Below the pieces are notes generated by a model. It did not search any database, was not told the origin of the DNA, and saw nothing but the letters and a program-made list of their open reading frames with translations. A stretch of DNA of 64,000 bases. Source: Anarhynchus alexandrinus. Lineage: Eukaryota; Chordata; Aves; Charadriiformes; Charadriidae. Below, piece after piece: positions 46,424-60,274 of the stretch (position 1 is the stretch's first letter; every line of letters starts with the position of its first letter). The DNA lies in NCBI GenBank assembly GCA_008711295.1, contig VUYV01000080.1:3687972-3751971 (forward strand). The letters run 5' to 3'. The position numbers and the translations under genes are program-made.

Positions 46424-48435
46424 GCTACAGATGCAATCTATGCAATGTAGGCACAGAAAATTGCAACTTGGTTTTATTTTAAGTGGAGGAAGATTTTTGT
46501 GACAGAATAAACCTACCGTTCAGCTTGGTCAACAGGCATTGAACCACCACCTGTCTTTGGACATTCCCCACCCTTGCTACAAGATTATATATTAGGCTCT
46601 AAACAGATGTTCACAAATTATTCTAAAAGACTAAAATGTTTTTGGGCTCATTTACCTTAAACATTGCAATTAGCCAGGATGCTTCCAGTAGCTTCTGTTT
46701 GCAGGAAAAAAACACCCAACATATACACATTTTGAAATGGAATAATTTGTTCAATTATGTAAGTCAATATCATTGCCACTATAAACTAAGAAACAAGAAC
46801 TATTCAACAAAAATTAACCCAGACCTTGGTTTTCCAGTGCATCTATTTAAAACATGCTGAGTATTTTTATATCCTTTCTATTGACAAGAGATTTATCAAC
46901 CAAGGCACATAGTGTATACCCTAAAATACAAGCACACACACTTACATACGTCAGCAAAATTGACAGTCAACCTTTAATACAAGTAGCACTGATGCTTTCT
47001 ATTGTAAGCCCCAATTTCATTATAGTCTTAATTCACTGGACTTCTACGGAATGATCAGAAGTTTCTTGAGTGATAACATTTTAGTCCTATATTTTAGAAA
47101 GTTTCAACTAAAATAATGCACTTCCTGGGAACAGGTATCATTGCTTAAATTGAATTTCCCAAATGTCATGTTTGAAACTCAAAAAGGTCCTCTGTCCTTT
47201 AGATCAGAAATTGGTGTGCAGGTGAGTTTGTACTCGAAGGCGAGGAAAGGGAGGGAACTCCCTGGCAGAGACCCAGAGGTGGCCAAGTCACAGACTGAAA
47301 ATTATGGTTTTCCTCTGACACGTTTGAAAGGGCTTTTAAGAGTCTGGCTGCTGGTGTCTATGTAAGTGAGAAGACTTCCAGCTCCACTGGCCCTTCTTGG
47401 GGCTGAGTAGGATGTGGCTCCACACAGGTCCTGTTTGTTGGCAAATCTCTTGCCTGAGGGGATGGGGAACAGGAGACCATGAGAAGTCCCACCAAACAGT
47501 GGTGACAGCTTCTTCTGGCCTGACTGAAGGTGTCCAGATGTTGGAAATGGGACTTGTGCAATAATTCCTTGCCTTTCATAGTCCTTCATGTAAAGTCAGC
47601 AAGACCAGAAATAGCATTCCTTATTTTAGAGATCTCATGACTCAAAGTTTGCCCAGAAACTCCTCTGGGAGAAGCACAAGGAAGAGCTCCTGACATCCTG
47701 CTGCAATGGAGATTTGTATTACATAACTGCAGCAGTCTCCTCAAAACCATATCTGGGCACTCTAGTTAGAATGCTGGGAGGAAATTTTGGACGCATCTGG
47801 TATTTAGTACCTCCTTTGGGATGTTTGTCATGTGGAAGGACCCGGTGCCCTCGGAAATCTCCTTCTACCCATGGTGATGGCAAGTGGACATCACTGTCCA
47901 GGATCCTTTCTTGCAGAGACCCAGGAGGTCACATGCCAGAGGGCCCAGTGGAGTTAGGTTGGACTCAGACTGCAGGGGATGACACAGGGGACAAGGCAGG
48001 CTCCTCTGGTCGCAGGGATGGGAGCCTTCTCTTTGGATGACCAAGAAGAAAGTCATTGAAAAAAGCAGTTCCTGGAGCGGGTATAGGAAGCTGCAGAGGT
48101 TGGGCAATGAGACATTTTCTCCTCCCAGGTGAGGAGTAACATGCCATTCTCACTACTGTGATGTTTTTCGTTTTATCTCAGGGGCTGAGGTAAGGACAGG
48201 CAGAAATGTCTAGCTAGGAATTACTAAAAGATAGGTGCCTTAAATAAATAAATACTAACCCAATCCTTCTCTTAGTGAGTGTAAATAAAATTCACAACTA
48301 AAAACCATGGAGATACCAATGGAAAAATTAACTCAGTAACCCAGCATGTCCTCCTAGCCTACAACAATCGCCCAAAGGTTTCCTAAACCAGAAATTCACA
48401 AAGATTTCTAACAACTTCTATGAGATGTTTTTTTT
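46424..48435. other. Unique non-coding sequence
   Basis: No gene is supported. Around 47,200-48,160 the composition is more GC-rich and gives overlapping frames on both strands (47,302-47,589 minus, 47,714-48,040 plus, 47,865-48,107 minus). None shows a domain. A decayed transposon is possible, but I could not match one. Confidence 0.55.
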
Positions 48436-48439
48436 TCTT

Positions 48440-48680
48440 CTTTGAATTTATCTAATCATCTTTAAATCCTTTGTATTTTTTGGCCTCTGTACGTTCCATG
48501 GCAGTGCATTGTAATACCACATCTTTTATAAAAAGGTAATTCTCCATGCTTTGCTTGTTTTAACCTTGCGCCTTAACAATTTCGTTGTGTGCACCCTGAC
48601 ACTTGTATTGGGAAGAAACCCTAGTTTATGCCTTTCCTGGCCAAATTTGCTGAATATCTCATGATGAAGCACATTTGACA
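48440..48680 (-). mobile_element. Old CR1 LINE fragment, antisense
   Basis: On the plus strand the order TTTATCTAATCATCTTTAAA, TTTTTTGGCCTCTGTA, AGTGCATTGTAATACCACA, TATAAAAAGGTAATTCTCC, TTAACCTTGCGCCTTAACAA, TTTCGTTGTGTGCACCCTGA, CACTTGTATTGGGAAG is the complement of the region downstream of the polymerase palm of old CR1 families (plus-strand complement: TTTGAAACC..GGCCTCTAC..AGTGAATTCCACA..AAGTATTTCCT..AACCTGC..CTACTAATTTCA..GACCCCTAGTCCTTGTATT). Heavily decayed. Both ends are unclear. Confidence 0.6.
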
Positions 48681-51600
48681 GACTTCAAGTGAATTCTGAA
48701 TGTTTTGCAGAACTCTCTTGATTTTTCAGCATCATCTTCAAGTCACAAAAATCGTAATTGAACACACTGGTCTACTTTATTTTTAGGTTTTATCTGCATC
48801 TTAATTTCCTGGTGTTGTCAGAAAGGGAGGTGCAGATATTGCAGACAGAATTCCTGCCACACAGTAATTTTGGCTGCTAATAAGTTACAGAATTTTTTAT
48901 CAGCACACTAACTCTGAAAGCAGATGCTATATATACGTCTGTATCTATGTATACAAACTGTGTAGCTCCTATTGTTATATCGACACCCAAGGTATCATTG
49001 CAGCTACACAGCTTCCATCAATTAATGCCAAAATCTCTTTACAACGCAAATACCATGCATATTTCAGATTTATGGGAGGAAAAAAGCAATTTAGGTAGGC
49101 ATGAATTTCAAACAATCTGTGCCACAAGGTACGATGACATGGTAGCCACCATGACTGTAGGGAAAAAAGTGACCTTTTTCTGCTCAGCATTCACCCAAAC
49201 CATTCAGATGTTGCAATGATTAAAACAGTACGTAAACATATATGTTTATGATTATTTTCTTCCAGATGTTGACTGGAACAACACGTTCCAAAATCTGTGC
49301 GTGCTCATGCCAAAAGATTGATATGATTTTCACAAATGTGCCTCATCTTATCCATTTACAGAATTGGGGCCCAAAACACTATATTTCATTATCAGACTGT
49401 CCAACGGAAAACTGCAAATTAAGTATCTTTAAAACTGCTCAGTCAGGTAGTATAAAGGTGCTATGCTTGCAAAGGTTTCCAGATAGACATTTTAATTGCA
49501 TTAAGTTGTGACTAAGAAATGAGGCTGGTCCTGCAGTGAATATATTATGTAAATACAAACCATTTAAACAGAAAATTATAAAAATTAATGGGAATAAAGA
49601 AATCTTTTAATTTGCACCTAGGAACGGTCCCTTTCGCAAGTATGTAATAAAAGATTCATTTTAAAAAAATGTAAAAATAACAAAAACAGTTGGGAAACAA
49701 GTAAAAAAAAGTGTAAGGAACAATTTAACACCCTCTGGAAGATGAAACCAGGCCATACACTAAAGATAAGTAAGTGAAGAGATACTGTCTTAGCAAAGAT
49801 GAATATAAGCATATGCTGAAGTATTTCCTGGAACAGGGTCTGGAGGCCCTAACACTTATCTGCTTGCAATTCTCATTTATTTTAAGTCATTTCTGAATAA
49901 AATCTGCCTGGATATTTCAAGAAAATAAAAAAAAAATAGGAAACAAATGTCAGTATCTGTGAATGCAAAAAAGGAATTAATAGCAATATGAGGCCCAGAG
50001 TGTAATTTAATGGATAGTAATTAGTTTCTATTGATATGCATTTTTTAATAAAAGCTGTAATAGTTGTTTGTTGAGAGAGAGATACTTTATGCTTCGTATC
50101 TGAAATCCATTTCCTGCCAATGCGTTTTCTCTCCGCAACATTGTGGGAAATGTTCTGTGAAACATCCTCTCTCTTTAAACCTTGATAAAATTCTTGACTA
50201 CGTCAAATGTAATAAGTTTTAGACAAATGACTGTCATCTCCTTGAGCTGGAGAGTTTGAAGAAAGCACAGCAAGTGTGTTTATTTGCATTAAACACATGC
50301 ATCAGTGTGGTGTGTGTGAGGAGCTCTAGTATGGCTATTTTACAGCCACCGTAAAGAGATTTTTTTCTGTGTCATGTTAAAAGGCTATAAACCTTGGTGA
50401 TGTCTGTCTTATGCAATTCAACTCGTTCTAGTTGCTCTACAAAGGGTTCTTTGGACTCAGTAACTTCTTCAAGTCACTATTTTCAACAGACATATGGAAA
50501 ACCCCCCTCTCATGATTATTAATAATGTAGCTAGTGTGAAGAAAGTCTCAGAGTAGGAAGGGAAAAATTTCTTTCAGCCCATAGAGACAGAACTTAATTT
50601 CATAGTGGTTGGTAGTACTTAGTTTCATTTTCTTGAATGTTCTAGCCCTTGAATAAAGAAATAATTTGAAAAGGAAATAGCATCTACAGTATTTGAACTT
50701 GCCTTTAGCATAAAATGTTTTAATGTTTTGAGTCTATCTTTGACAACTGAAACAGACTTTACTGAATACTGGTAAGAGTTCACTTTGTAATAGAAAAGTA
50801 GTCGCTCACTGTGATCACTGTGTCTTTTTAGTATGCAGCCCAGAGGATTCAGAAAAAGATTACATTTACAATAATTAACATATATGTAAATGGAGATCAT
50901 GGCTATGAATGATAAATTTTCATAGCAATTTAAACCTTGTTCAAATTAATCAACCATACAGACACTTGATTAATGAAAGGCAGCGTCACTTTAAAATGCA
51001 ACATGTTAATATATATTACTGTTATCGCTGATCAAAGAATCTTTAAACATAAACCAATTAAAACAAAGTTCAATCTACATTTTTTACTGGTTTAATTCCT
51101 GCAGAATTATAAGAGTATTATAAAAATTTACGTATTTTATTCTCCTTCATATCTATTTACTAAATTGACTGTAGTACGGAATCACACAAGTAATTCTGCT
51201 ACTTCATTAATATGATTGGATCTGAAAACTACCAGATTAGTTTTTCAATCTAAACATATACATAATGGCTGATTGCAAAGTGGGCAAAATGCATCCAATT
51301 TCATTCTTCATTTGTAAAACCAGCAACTTGCATCTCATCTCTCCTATTTTCAATTCAGTCGCCAGCAGACCAGTCACACGGGAGGTCTGAGTGACTGATA
51401 GCAAGGGAGCTGTTTAGGAAGACTGCCTTCGTGGCACCTTCCCAACAACACCTATCTTCTAAGAATAGCAAGGCTAGAGAGTTTCACGGCAATGCTCGGT
51501 TTCTGCAGAGGTCATCCCAAGTATCAAAACAGGTTTTGCTTTTTTCCAGTTCTTGTCTTATACAACGGTGTGTACACTGTCATCAACTCTGCTCCAACTG

Positions 51601-52457
51601 GGTGGAAAATTTTAGGCACACTTTTCATAAGTATATTTATATAGTGGCATTTTTTTAATTATTATTGAAAAGAGCCACCAGCTTCCAAGCTGTACAATGT
51701 TGCTCACTTTACCTCATGAACAGGAAAACCTAGGAAAAATATATAGCACATTTCTGAATTGTAGCCTTAATGAAGACTTAGATGCTGTGGTCATGAGCAG
51801 AGAATATATGCCAGGAGGGGAGTTGAAGTGATTAGATCACCTCTGGTTTTTTATTCAAAAGATATTTACAATGTATCTTTAACACACATTACATATCAGC
51901 AATTTGTATGTCCAAATACTGAGCTTTTCAGTAAGTGGTGGTATTGGTACAAGAGTGAGAGATAGTAAAATCAAAGTAAAATCACTAGTTTTACAAAAGG
52001 AGCAAAGACAATATACTGTTGAATTTGGAAAATGGACCCAGTCAGACATATATATAAAGTATCCTTGTCTTTGTGGGAGCCCACACACATGTGCCCACTA
52101 CTCTGATTACGATATTAGGAACCAAACATGCAACCAAATCAGTTTACTACCTATAAGGACTATAATAATTGACCTGTTCCCTTCCTCTGTGGCAAAATGA
52201 GTGCCTGGTGCTAAATACAGTTCTTGGGAGAAGAAATACCTGTTGAAGTTTTCCAGACACAACAAAAATAAATAGTGCATTCCTGCAGACAAGCTTGCAG
52301 AGATGCAGTCCACACTAGTGACCATGGCAATATTCAGTGCGCAGAGTCCCACAGGAGATAGTAGTTATCCTACACATTTGCATTTTGCCAGAAATCTGCC
52401 CACAAATCCATCAGTCCACTGTAGCACTTCAAACCAGTGAAGAACTTCAAATACAGT
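48681..52457. other. Unique AT-rich non-coding sequence
   Basis: No gene is supported. The frames at 48,947-49,219 and 49,242-49,511 show no domain and are AT-rich; 51,904-52,200 and 51,879-52,088 overlap on opposite strands. The part at about 49,980-50,330 is a candidate conserved element and is listed separately. Confidence 0.6.
49980..50330. promoter_or_regulatory. Possible conserved regulatory element
   Basis: Unique sequence with clustered homeodomain-type cores (TAATTAG, TTGATATGCAT, TTAATAAAAG), a CpG-bearing run near 50,120-50,145, and TTATTTGCATTAAACACATG at about 50,280-50,299 containing ATTTGCAT. Suggestive of an enhancer, unproven. Confidence 0.2.
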
Positions 52458-52688
52458 AGAATCATAGAATTGTCTAGATTGGAAGGGACCTTTAAGATCA
52501 TCAAATTCAACCATCAACCTAACACTGCCAAAACCACCACTAAACCACGTCCCTAAGCACCACATCTATCCATCTTTTAAATACCTCCAGGGATGGTGAT
52601 TCCACCACTTCCCTGGGCAGCCTGTTCCAATGTTTGATAGTCCTTTCAGTGAAGCAATTTTTCCTAATATCCAATCTAAACCTCCTGA
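52458..52688 (-). mobile_element. CR1 LINE, short 5'-truncated antisense copy
   Basis: On the plus strand it begins AGAATCATAGAATTGTCTAG, the complement of the octamer-repeat tail, followed by GGAAGGGACCTTTAAGATCATC and the CCAAGTTCAACC-like run. The complement of the ORF2 C-terminus follows: CTAAACCACGTCCCTAAGCACC, ACATCTATCCATCTTTTAAA, TACCTCCAGGGATGGTGATTCC, ACCACTTCCCTGGGCAGCCTG, TTCCAATGTTTGATAG. Homology stops near CTAAACCTCCTGAAAG. About 230 bases, a typical avian CR1 length class. Non-functional. Confidence 0.95.
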
Positions 52689-55600
52689 AAGAATCCTATG
52701 TAAAGAGTCAAACTGCCCCAACTACTGAGAATGTCCCAAAATTACATGAGCTGAAGCTGCTGACAGCGTCAGCCAGCTCTGGACCAAATCACAGCTTCTA
52801 GACCATGTAGCTTATCTAATATGTCAAATCTTATTGAAGATTGAGACCACATTTTCTTTTCTTTAGTCTTCTGGGCTACATCTAAGTGGCCTTGAGACCA
52901 GTCCTGAAGTCAGTTTTGCCACTTATTGATTTGCTGGCATGACTTCTGCGTTGGTCGTGTGGCACCCCGACTTCTGCTTTTGCAAGAAAACCCTCATCTG
53001 CGTCCTGCATCCAATGAGGCTTTTACATGCTGTGTGGCCAGACCTTCAAACACCATTCCTCAGCCACAGGTTTCCATCTATCTCCTCTGCCTTTGCGTAT
53101 GTCAGACAGCCAGCTCTGGGCAGCCTTCCTAGAAAAGGAAGCCCTTGGCACTTGTAGTCAAGCTGGCTACAAGCAAAATGACAATGGGAACAGGAGCTCT
53201 GAACTCTAAAATAAATGCAGACAAAAAGCGGATGCAAACTTACAGTTGTGCCTATAGGAAACAGAAGCTGTGCTGCCTTCAGGTTCTCTATGGCTGGGAG
53301 GAAAAATCAGCATGTTAACATGTGCTTTGCCATGAGTCATGCATTAATTTGTATATTCACATTTTCTATAAATTTTAACTTAACTTTTTCGATTTTTTTT
53401 TTTTGATACTGCAGTTTTCTACACATCCAGGTGTTTGACAGGTTGGAGGAAAGTTTGTAAATGCTTTGCACAGCTGAGCTACAGAGTCTGAAGAGACTGA
53501 AGGTGAACCCACAACTATTTCATCTGACTTCTGTTGGCCATCACATCCCTCTGAAAGCGCTGCAGAATGTACAGCTAAGGACAGCTTTCAGGCTTTAGAA
53601 AAGCTCCACAGATGCTTCTGCTCACTTCTTTTCAGAGGGTGAAAAGTAAGGATGTTTATGCTTCAGTGGGACACCTGTTCTAGAATTTTCTTAAATATTT
53701 TAAGAAAGATTACAATATCCTAGACATTTTATAATTGCCTTTGATTTTCCCCTCCTAGTTATATATTGGCCTTGTACTCCCTCAATCACTTCTTTATCCT
53801 CGATGTAGTTGGAAACCCTTTTGCTAATATCTTATTTAGCCATTTGATTTGGAAAGGGAGTGCTTGGCTGGCAGCTGGGTTAGGTTATCTTCTGTGTTGT
53901 TTTTAGGTTGGATATCTGTGTTCTTGTAATCTATGATTGATTTTGTACAAACTTTGTTTGCCCCCAGAAGTGCCAATGCAGGCTGATGAAGAGGAGGGAG
54001 AAACTGTTTGTCTGGGGCAGTGGGACAGCTAGCAGAGCGAATTTTTTTTTTATTATTTTCCTATTCACAGCACAAAATATGCTCAGCTTTTAAGGTACAG
54101 GCATGTGTGTTTGTTGGCTTGTATTTTTTAAGCATATGTTTTACCAGCAAGAAGAAGATAAGACATGGTAGTAGTCTAACAAAGAAGGATCCATTAACGC
54201 TCTGTTGTTCCTTTTTTGCCTTTCTACTAGTTTCCAACTTGCTTACTAATTGGGGAGCAGTAGGCTTTGGTAGCTGGAAAACACAGCTACAACCCCGTAT
54301 CAATCTTCTTTTGATGGAAGCCGATAGTGTCTATGGACTATTTTGACACTTGACTACCTGTCACCTAACATTATTGTATTGGTATCCAGTCTTGCTAACC
54401 CCTGCCATAGCTGCAACCACTTTTAATGAAGGAGATTTTGAAACAGAAATATTGACAACTCATACAAGACCAGCCTAAACCACGAAATGACGGCATTGAC
54501 AACATCCTGACTGAGTGCTACAGAAGTGTTAGAAACATACATTTTTAATGTCTCCTTAAGAGTAAAATGTAGGCTCCAAAAATTGTTCTTGACAAAATTG
54601 GGAATACGTGTTGATATCTCAGGATCAACTTTTAGTGGATGTAGAAAGGTAGGGTCATTGGTCAAGCAGATCTTTTTCCCCCGTGCACTTACATTTGAAA
54701 ATCAGCAGGAGTATTGCTCAGCCCTGGTTTTTCACTCCTTTTCTTAACCCGAGAAAACTATTTGAAACTCAGCCCTTCCCATTGTATTTCTGTATCCGAC
54801 TGCCAAAAAATTGGACATGTATTTTCCCAACTGGTTTCTTATTGCATTAGACAATGCTGTGCTACCTTACTCAATTGAATACTGATAGTTTTTACTGCAC
54901 TTATATTTGCCAATTTTGTGAGCATTTGGTGATGTTACTCTCCAGGTGTTGAGCTCCGCTACGTGAAGACCCAAATTCAGCGTCTCTGTATGAAAGTGCA
55001 ATCTTTACAATAAACTTTAAAGGATGTTTTCATTAGATTCCAGGGGAAAATAACATGAGCAAAGAGAGATACAAATTTAATAGATGTAAGCCTTGCTTCT
55101 CGCAAGCTGAAACTCTAAATACACTGGTCACTAACTAGATTCTGCCAGAAGGAAAACTCATTCTGCTTTCAAATATCTACATAAGGAAAAAACTGCTATA
55201 CAAGCTACCTAGCTCGAGGACACCACTGGCTGTATAAACCAAATTCCTCTCAATCAGGTTTCTTCAGCTCTGTTTATGTTAATTTTATTCCCCTCCCCCA
55301 CCAAGGGCCAAAATTGTGAGCTGAAAGAGAATTATACAAAGTGAGTAGTTTCAATTTTGAGTGCTGAATGAAACACATGCTTCTTAAAATCCTGTATTAC
55401 CTCACATCCCATGAACTCTTAAAAAGAAAAGTTCTAAGTGCATAAAAATAAATCCACTCATTCCCTGAGAAAAAAATAGTGCTAGCTGTTAAAGAAATCA
55501 GTGATTTTCACCCACCGACAGAGGTGTGCTGGCGTATGAACATGGCTGCAGAAGATGGGCTGTTACAGTCCCAGCTACGAGAGCTGGCTCTTTATCTCAG

Positions 55601-56489
55601 CCTTCTCGGGTAGGTTCCCCACCTCGGTCTTTTGGGTGTTAGCAAAGAGTCTTCTCACCCTCCGTAAAGCTGAGTCCTGGAGCAGATGGTATTTGCATGA
55701 AGGACTCTTCCTTGATGAATCTGTAATCTCCCTCGCAGGAAGTTCTGAGTCAAACATAAAACCAATAGACATTATTCTGCCTGCAGCAGAAATGCAGAGT
55801 TCAAACAGATTTGTTGAAATGTATTTAAGCATTTTGGTAAGATATTTTAGAACATACCAACGCACATGTGTTAGCACAAAACCAGCCAATTAAGAGTAAA
55901 ACATTCTGGATGTTTTATTCCCGTTAACCCAAACATCAACAAGCAATCCCTTCTGGGTTGCTGTTAAGATATCAGTGTTCTTAGGTTTCCATTTTAAGTG
56001 CTGAAGGAAAAAAATGCTGCCTAAAAATTTAGATTACAGGACAACCCCAACTCAAGTATATCAAATTTGGAAACGTTGTATTTTAATACATTTTAAGAAT
56101 CTTTTTTTCTATAAAATATGTTACTGGGGAATGCATGTAAATATATCCTTTTTTTCTGACTTCTTAAGAGAAAAACAGTATTCTGAATGTTAAAGTCCAA
56201 AGCTGTGTTTTTATATTTATGATTAAAAAAAATCCTCAATTTAGTAAAACTTAAAATTTGGTTTGGTATAAAGAATCCAATCAATTTTATTGCATGTTAT
56301 TCATAAGTCAAAATACCTCTTAGAGTCTTTGCAATCCTGGAGAATTTTCCCTGTCCCAAAACTTTTCTAAGCGCCACGCCTTCACATGCTATCCTTTTTT
56401 TTATTGACCCACAGCATCGCCGCGATAATTTTATTTATTTAACCATTTAAGATCCTGATATATATGCCCGTGGTTATGTATTTATGACT

Positions 56490-56650
56490 ATCGTCTCGAA
56501 GGCAGAAAAGCAGCACGTCTGTCGGCCTCCCCAGCCCTATGGCACCTGGGGAAAGTAGAAGGGTTTTCCTCGGGGCTGTCTCCCAGGAGCCCCAGCGGAG
56601 CGCAGCCCGAGGCGGGGGAGCCCAGGCACCGCGGGGCCAATGAAGCCGAT
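56490..56650. promoter_or_regulatory. Small CpG-rich pocket
   Basis: About 160 bases with dense CpG (CGTCTCG, CACGTC, GTCGGCC, CAGCGGAGCGCAGCCCGAGG, CACCGCGGGGCC) inside AT-rich DNA. Shorter than a standard island. It may be a remnant or minor promoter or enhancer; no ORF or clear splice site is associated. Confidence 0.35.
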
Positions 56651-59600
56651 GGCCAGAAACAGACTCACTGACATACAGTGCTCGTAGAAAAAAAAAAATC
56701 TGCTAGGTTTGTTACCTAGTGTATTTTACAAAAGAGGCTGGCCCCAGTGGTAAGGAGAGCGGTGAGCTCCGTAGGAATGCAAAGAGGAGGGGAGTTTTGT
56801 ACACCAGGTAGGCAGGTGGAGAGAGGTACGCGCTCACAACACAATTATATTAGTTTAGGATCAAAATCAAGCTTTTGATTCCAACAGAAAGGTTGGGGGA
56901 TTATTAAAAATGCTGTTTAATTGCTGTGACTACCTCCTCTGTTAAAGTGTTAGAACCTCTTGTTTCTCATTCATTATGAAACAAAAGAGTAAGCAGTTAA
57001 AATACTCCTTTGTCACTGAGACCTATAAGACAAACTGCTGCCCTGGTCCTTTCCTATTAGGGCAAAAGAAAATAAAATCTTCTCATCCGATTATACTAGA
57101 AAGGTGATCCTGTTGAAATAGTTATGAGCTATGATTTGGGAGCATCTATGCTTGATATGCCTCTTTGCCACCTCTTCCTCACCGACCCCAATTCTGTTGT
57201 CTTTAATCAGATCAGAATCAGGAGTCATCCAGATTTAACCCAAAGTTCCTCCAACAGCTATGAAATCTTAGATATATTCACACAATGAATTAAAAAGTTA
57301 AATATATACCAACAGGAAGGGTAAACCCCATGGTTCCCATGTGCATACCCTCTATCCATTTCTCTCCATGGTTGCACCAATACTCCTGAGTAAGCGGCTG
57401 GGATTTCTGGTGCCGTGTTATCCCAGTGTGCCACAAGAGGCCCTTACCACAAAGGTGCTTGGGTGATTACTGTCGATCATGGAACTGCAAAACGTCAGAA
57501 ACTGTGAAGAAAATTTTTGTTTGTTTTTGAGGAAGAAAAGCAAAAAAAAAGCCCCCCCCCAACCTTACTCCAGACAAATCTTTAGTTATTCTTACGATGT
57601 ATAACAGGGCCCAGTCTGAACTCATATCTCAATAGATTACAATCCACATCATCTCGCGTTTGGCAAAAGTGCCAATTCCTCAGAGCTACAAAGAACAATA
57701 TATACTTAAGTCCATACTCACCTCAATCAGTCTGTGTCTGCACATTCTGTGGGGGATTTAGAGGATGCACAGGTCATTGTATCAGAGAACTGAGGAGACA
57801 TATTACAGTACATTATGCCGGGCTTCACCTGGACTGGACACACATGAAAGAGAATTCAGCTGCCACAGCTCCCTTTGTATCTCCGTTTTTCAAATTCTGA
57901 AAACAAGCTAAAAAGGAGAAAAGGGACTCAACTTTTTTAAACCCATAAAAACTGCTGGATAAAGACATAATCACAGTTTGAATCAAGGTAAACAATATTA
58001 TCATCAAATTATGGACACTTTTAAACTATATATTCTAAACACAATGTTTCCGTGTTCATTGAAAATTTGTTTCCATCTACATTAATTGCATTACAGTGAT
58101 TTAATGAAATGCCTTGTTAAATTGTTAGAAGAATAGGTAATATCCATATAAAAAGAAGAGAACAAAATATGGCACCTGGCAAGGTTTTAAGTAAAAAGCT
58201 TACTGTTCGGTGTTTTGTATTGAATTTGTATAAATGACTCAAGAAGATGTAAAATACAAATGGGGAAAAAAAATCGTATGACAAAGAAAAAAATACAGAG
58301 TAGGATGTATCAGCCATTCAGGTTTGCCTTTCAACAGAACAGCATATCTTGGTTTTATGTAGAACTGGTTTTGAATTTAGCAGTAATGTCAGTACTATAT
58401 AGATATATTAGATGCAATACTGTACTAAAGAACACCTTATTTTTCTAAGGATTTAGACAAGCCTGATCCTTCTACACCAGATCATTGCCCCATGTGGGCA
58501 CGTGATGTCCCTACCTCAGTCAAAACTTGGTGACCTCTATAGGAGTTTTACTTGACTTCAAGATATGGTCCAAGGTCTAGAGGTTGATTCTGGGAAGGAC
58601 TGAAGGCCATCAGCCCCAATTACTTCTACGAGAATTGCAGACAAAAAGCTCCTCCTACACTCAGGGAGCAGAGGAAAGATGAAGTTGTTCAGAGTAAACC
58701 CCAGCTTATTAAAATTATCAGAGTGTCTGCAGATAAATTTCCAAAAGCAATTGGGGGCCTTCTTTCTGAATTTAAAACACCTTCTCCTCCAGGAAAGCTG
58801 ATCCTGTGGATGTGTTGTGCGCTTTTTCACAGATATAAACAAACTATTTCAATTTTCATTTTTTCAAGCTGATGAACCAGAAAGCTGGTGGTTTTAGCTG
58901 GAGCGCCATACTTACATTAATGGAGGTAAAGAGCCAGTCCCTGTCTTTGAGGAAACGTGTTTGTGAGAAGGTGAGCAGCCGTGGTGGAAGATCTCAGGAA
59001 ATTCTGGCTTAATTCTCTCAGCTCTTCATTTTACTAGTTCAAGATAAATGGCATCACTTGTATACACATATTTAACATTCTTTCAGGAATTACAACAAAC
59101 AGAGCAAGCTTTGATTTACAGAACTTTGTTGAGTACTGGCATGAGCTACACTGTTAGCCACGTGGTGAATGGGTTTCCACTAGACAGCAGTAGCTGCAGC
59201 AAAGGCTTCCCATTTCACTTACTTTCTGTACAAGACCTCACCATCCTTAGTATGTTTAGTCTGATAAAGTTTTTTGTTTAATTTTACCTAGTACCCTGTT
59301 GGCTTCCTTCACACATTTTAGCTTGTCTTTTTATTATGAAGCAGTTTTGTGCAGAGATTAATTTTGACATATGTTTGTACGATACCTACCACCAAGCCAG
59401 AGGAAAGCCTAAGATGCTCTTTTGCTTTACGGTCTCCAGGTGGTCAGGGCTGAAAAGTTCTTCTAGTTGAAGAATTCTAGAGAATGAAGTAACCTCTGCC
59501 CTCTCCTAAAATATTATTTTCCCATCTTGTAAATTGTTCACACTGGTATGGCTAATGTAGCTCAGTGGTGAGACTGAACAAAGTAGATGTTAATAACTTC

Positions 59601-59767
59601 ATAATGACAGCACCTTGCTTTGAGCAGTGTTAGAGCGAGTGGTGGCCAGAGCCCACGGACACCAGGCAGCGGTGCAGACAGGTGCTGCTGGTGTGGACAG
59701 AGAACCCATCTGTCCCTGGAGCATTGCTATGATCCCTCCTGTTGAGTGACACTGCTGTGTAACTGTC

Positions 59768-60274
59768 TTGATAGGTACTGACAAATCCTGCCTCAAGTCA
59801 GGCCAAGTCAGACTGGTCAGTTTAAATGGGCAGCAAAACACCCACCTGTGCTCCGAGTGGACTGGGACCAGCCGGTATGACCAGCCAATGTGTCCCCCCA
59901 CAGCGCCATGGGTCTGGTCTCCAGGTGGTGAAGCGATGACGGCTGTGGGGTGGTCGGCACCATCTGCAGCTGGCACGGTCATGTCCAGAAGACAAGCTTT
60001 GTCCACGGTCTTACTCAGTGTCATGGAGAGCTCCTTGGCCGCTGACCACGGTCTCCTGAAGCACTGGTGTTTGCAATTTCAAGTACCTACAAGTCACACA
60101 AGGAAGGTGGAGGGAAACCTTGCTAATATCATCAGAACCTGCCAGGTTTTCTTTTCCATATTCATTTATGTACAACGATTAGCTCGTTCTTTTCAAATGC
60201 CAGGGATGTATTGCTCACTAGAGGAACTTCAGTACCCAGCAGTCTTTAATGTAAAAGGCAAACCTTTCCACTAA
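59768..60274 (+). other. Longest non-repeat open frame, 168 codons, coding status doubtful
   Basis: The frame is open for 168 codons without a recognisable domain, signal peptide or membrane segment. Its first half lies in GC-richer sequence where a minus-strand frame (59,599-60,024, 141 codons) overlaps, which points to low stop density rather than selection. The second half crosses ordinary AT-rich DNA. It could include a real exon of an unknown transcript, but I would not annotate a protein. Confidence 0.12.

Noticed and set aside
46020..46502. A 160-codon open frame.
   Set aside because: It runs through an L2-like repeat tail and a 14-bp tandem duplication, so it is not a conserved protein.
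47302..48153. Overlapping frames on both strands in a GC-richer stretch, first suspected to be a decayed gene or retroelement.
   Set aside because: No motif of any gene or transposon could be matched in any frame.
58485..58575. Text resembling the TCAAAACTCCCATTGACTTC / GGAGTTTTGCCTGA type repeat common in sauropsids.
   Set aside because: Suggestive but too short and diverged to assign to a family by eye.
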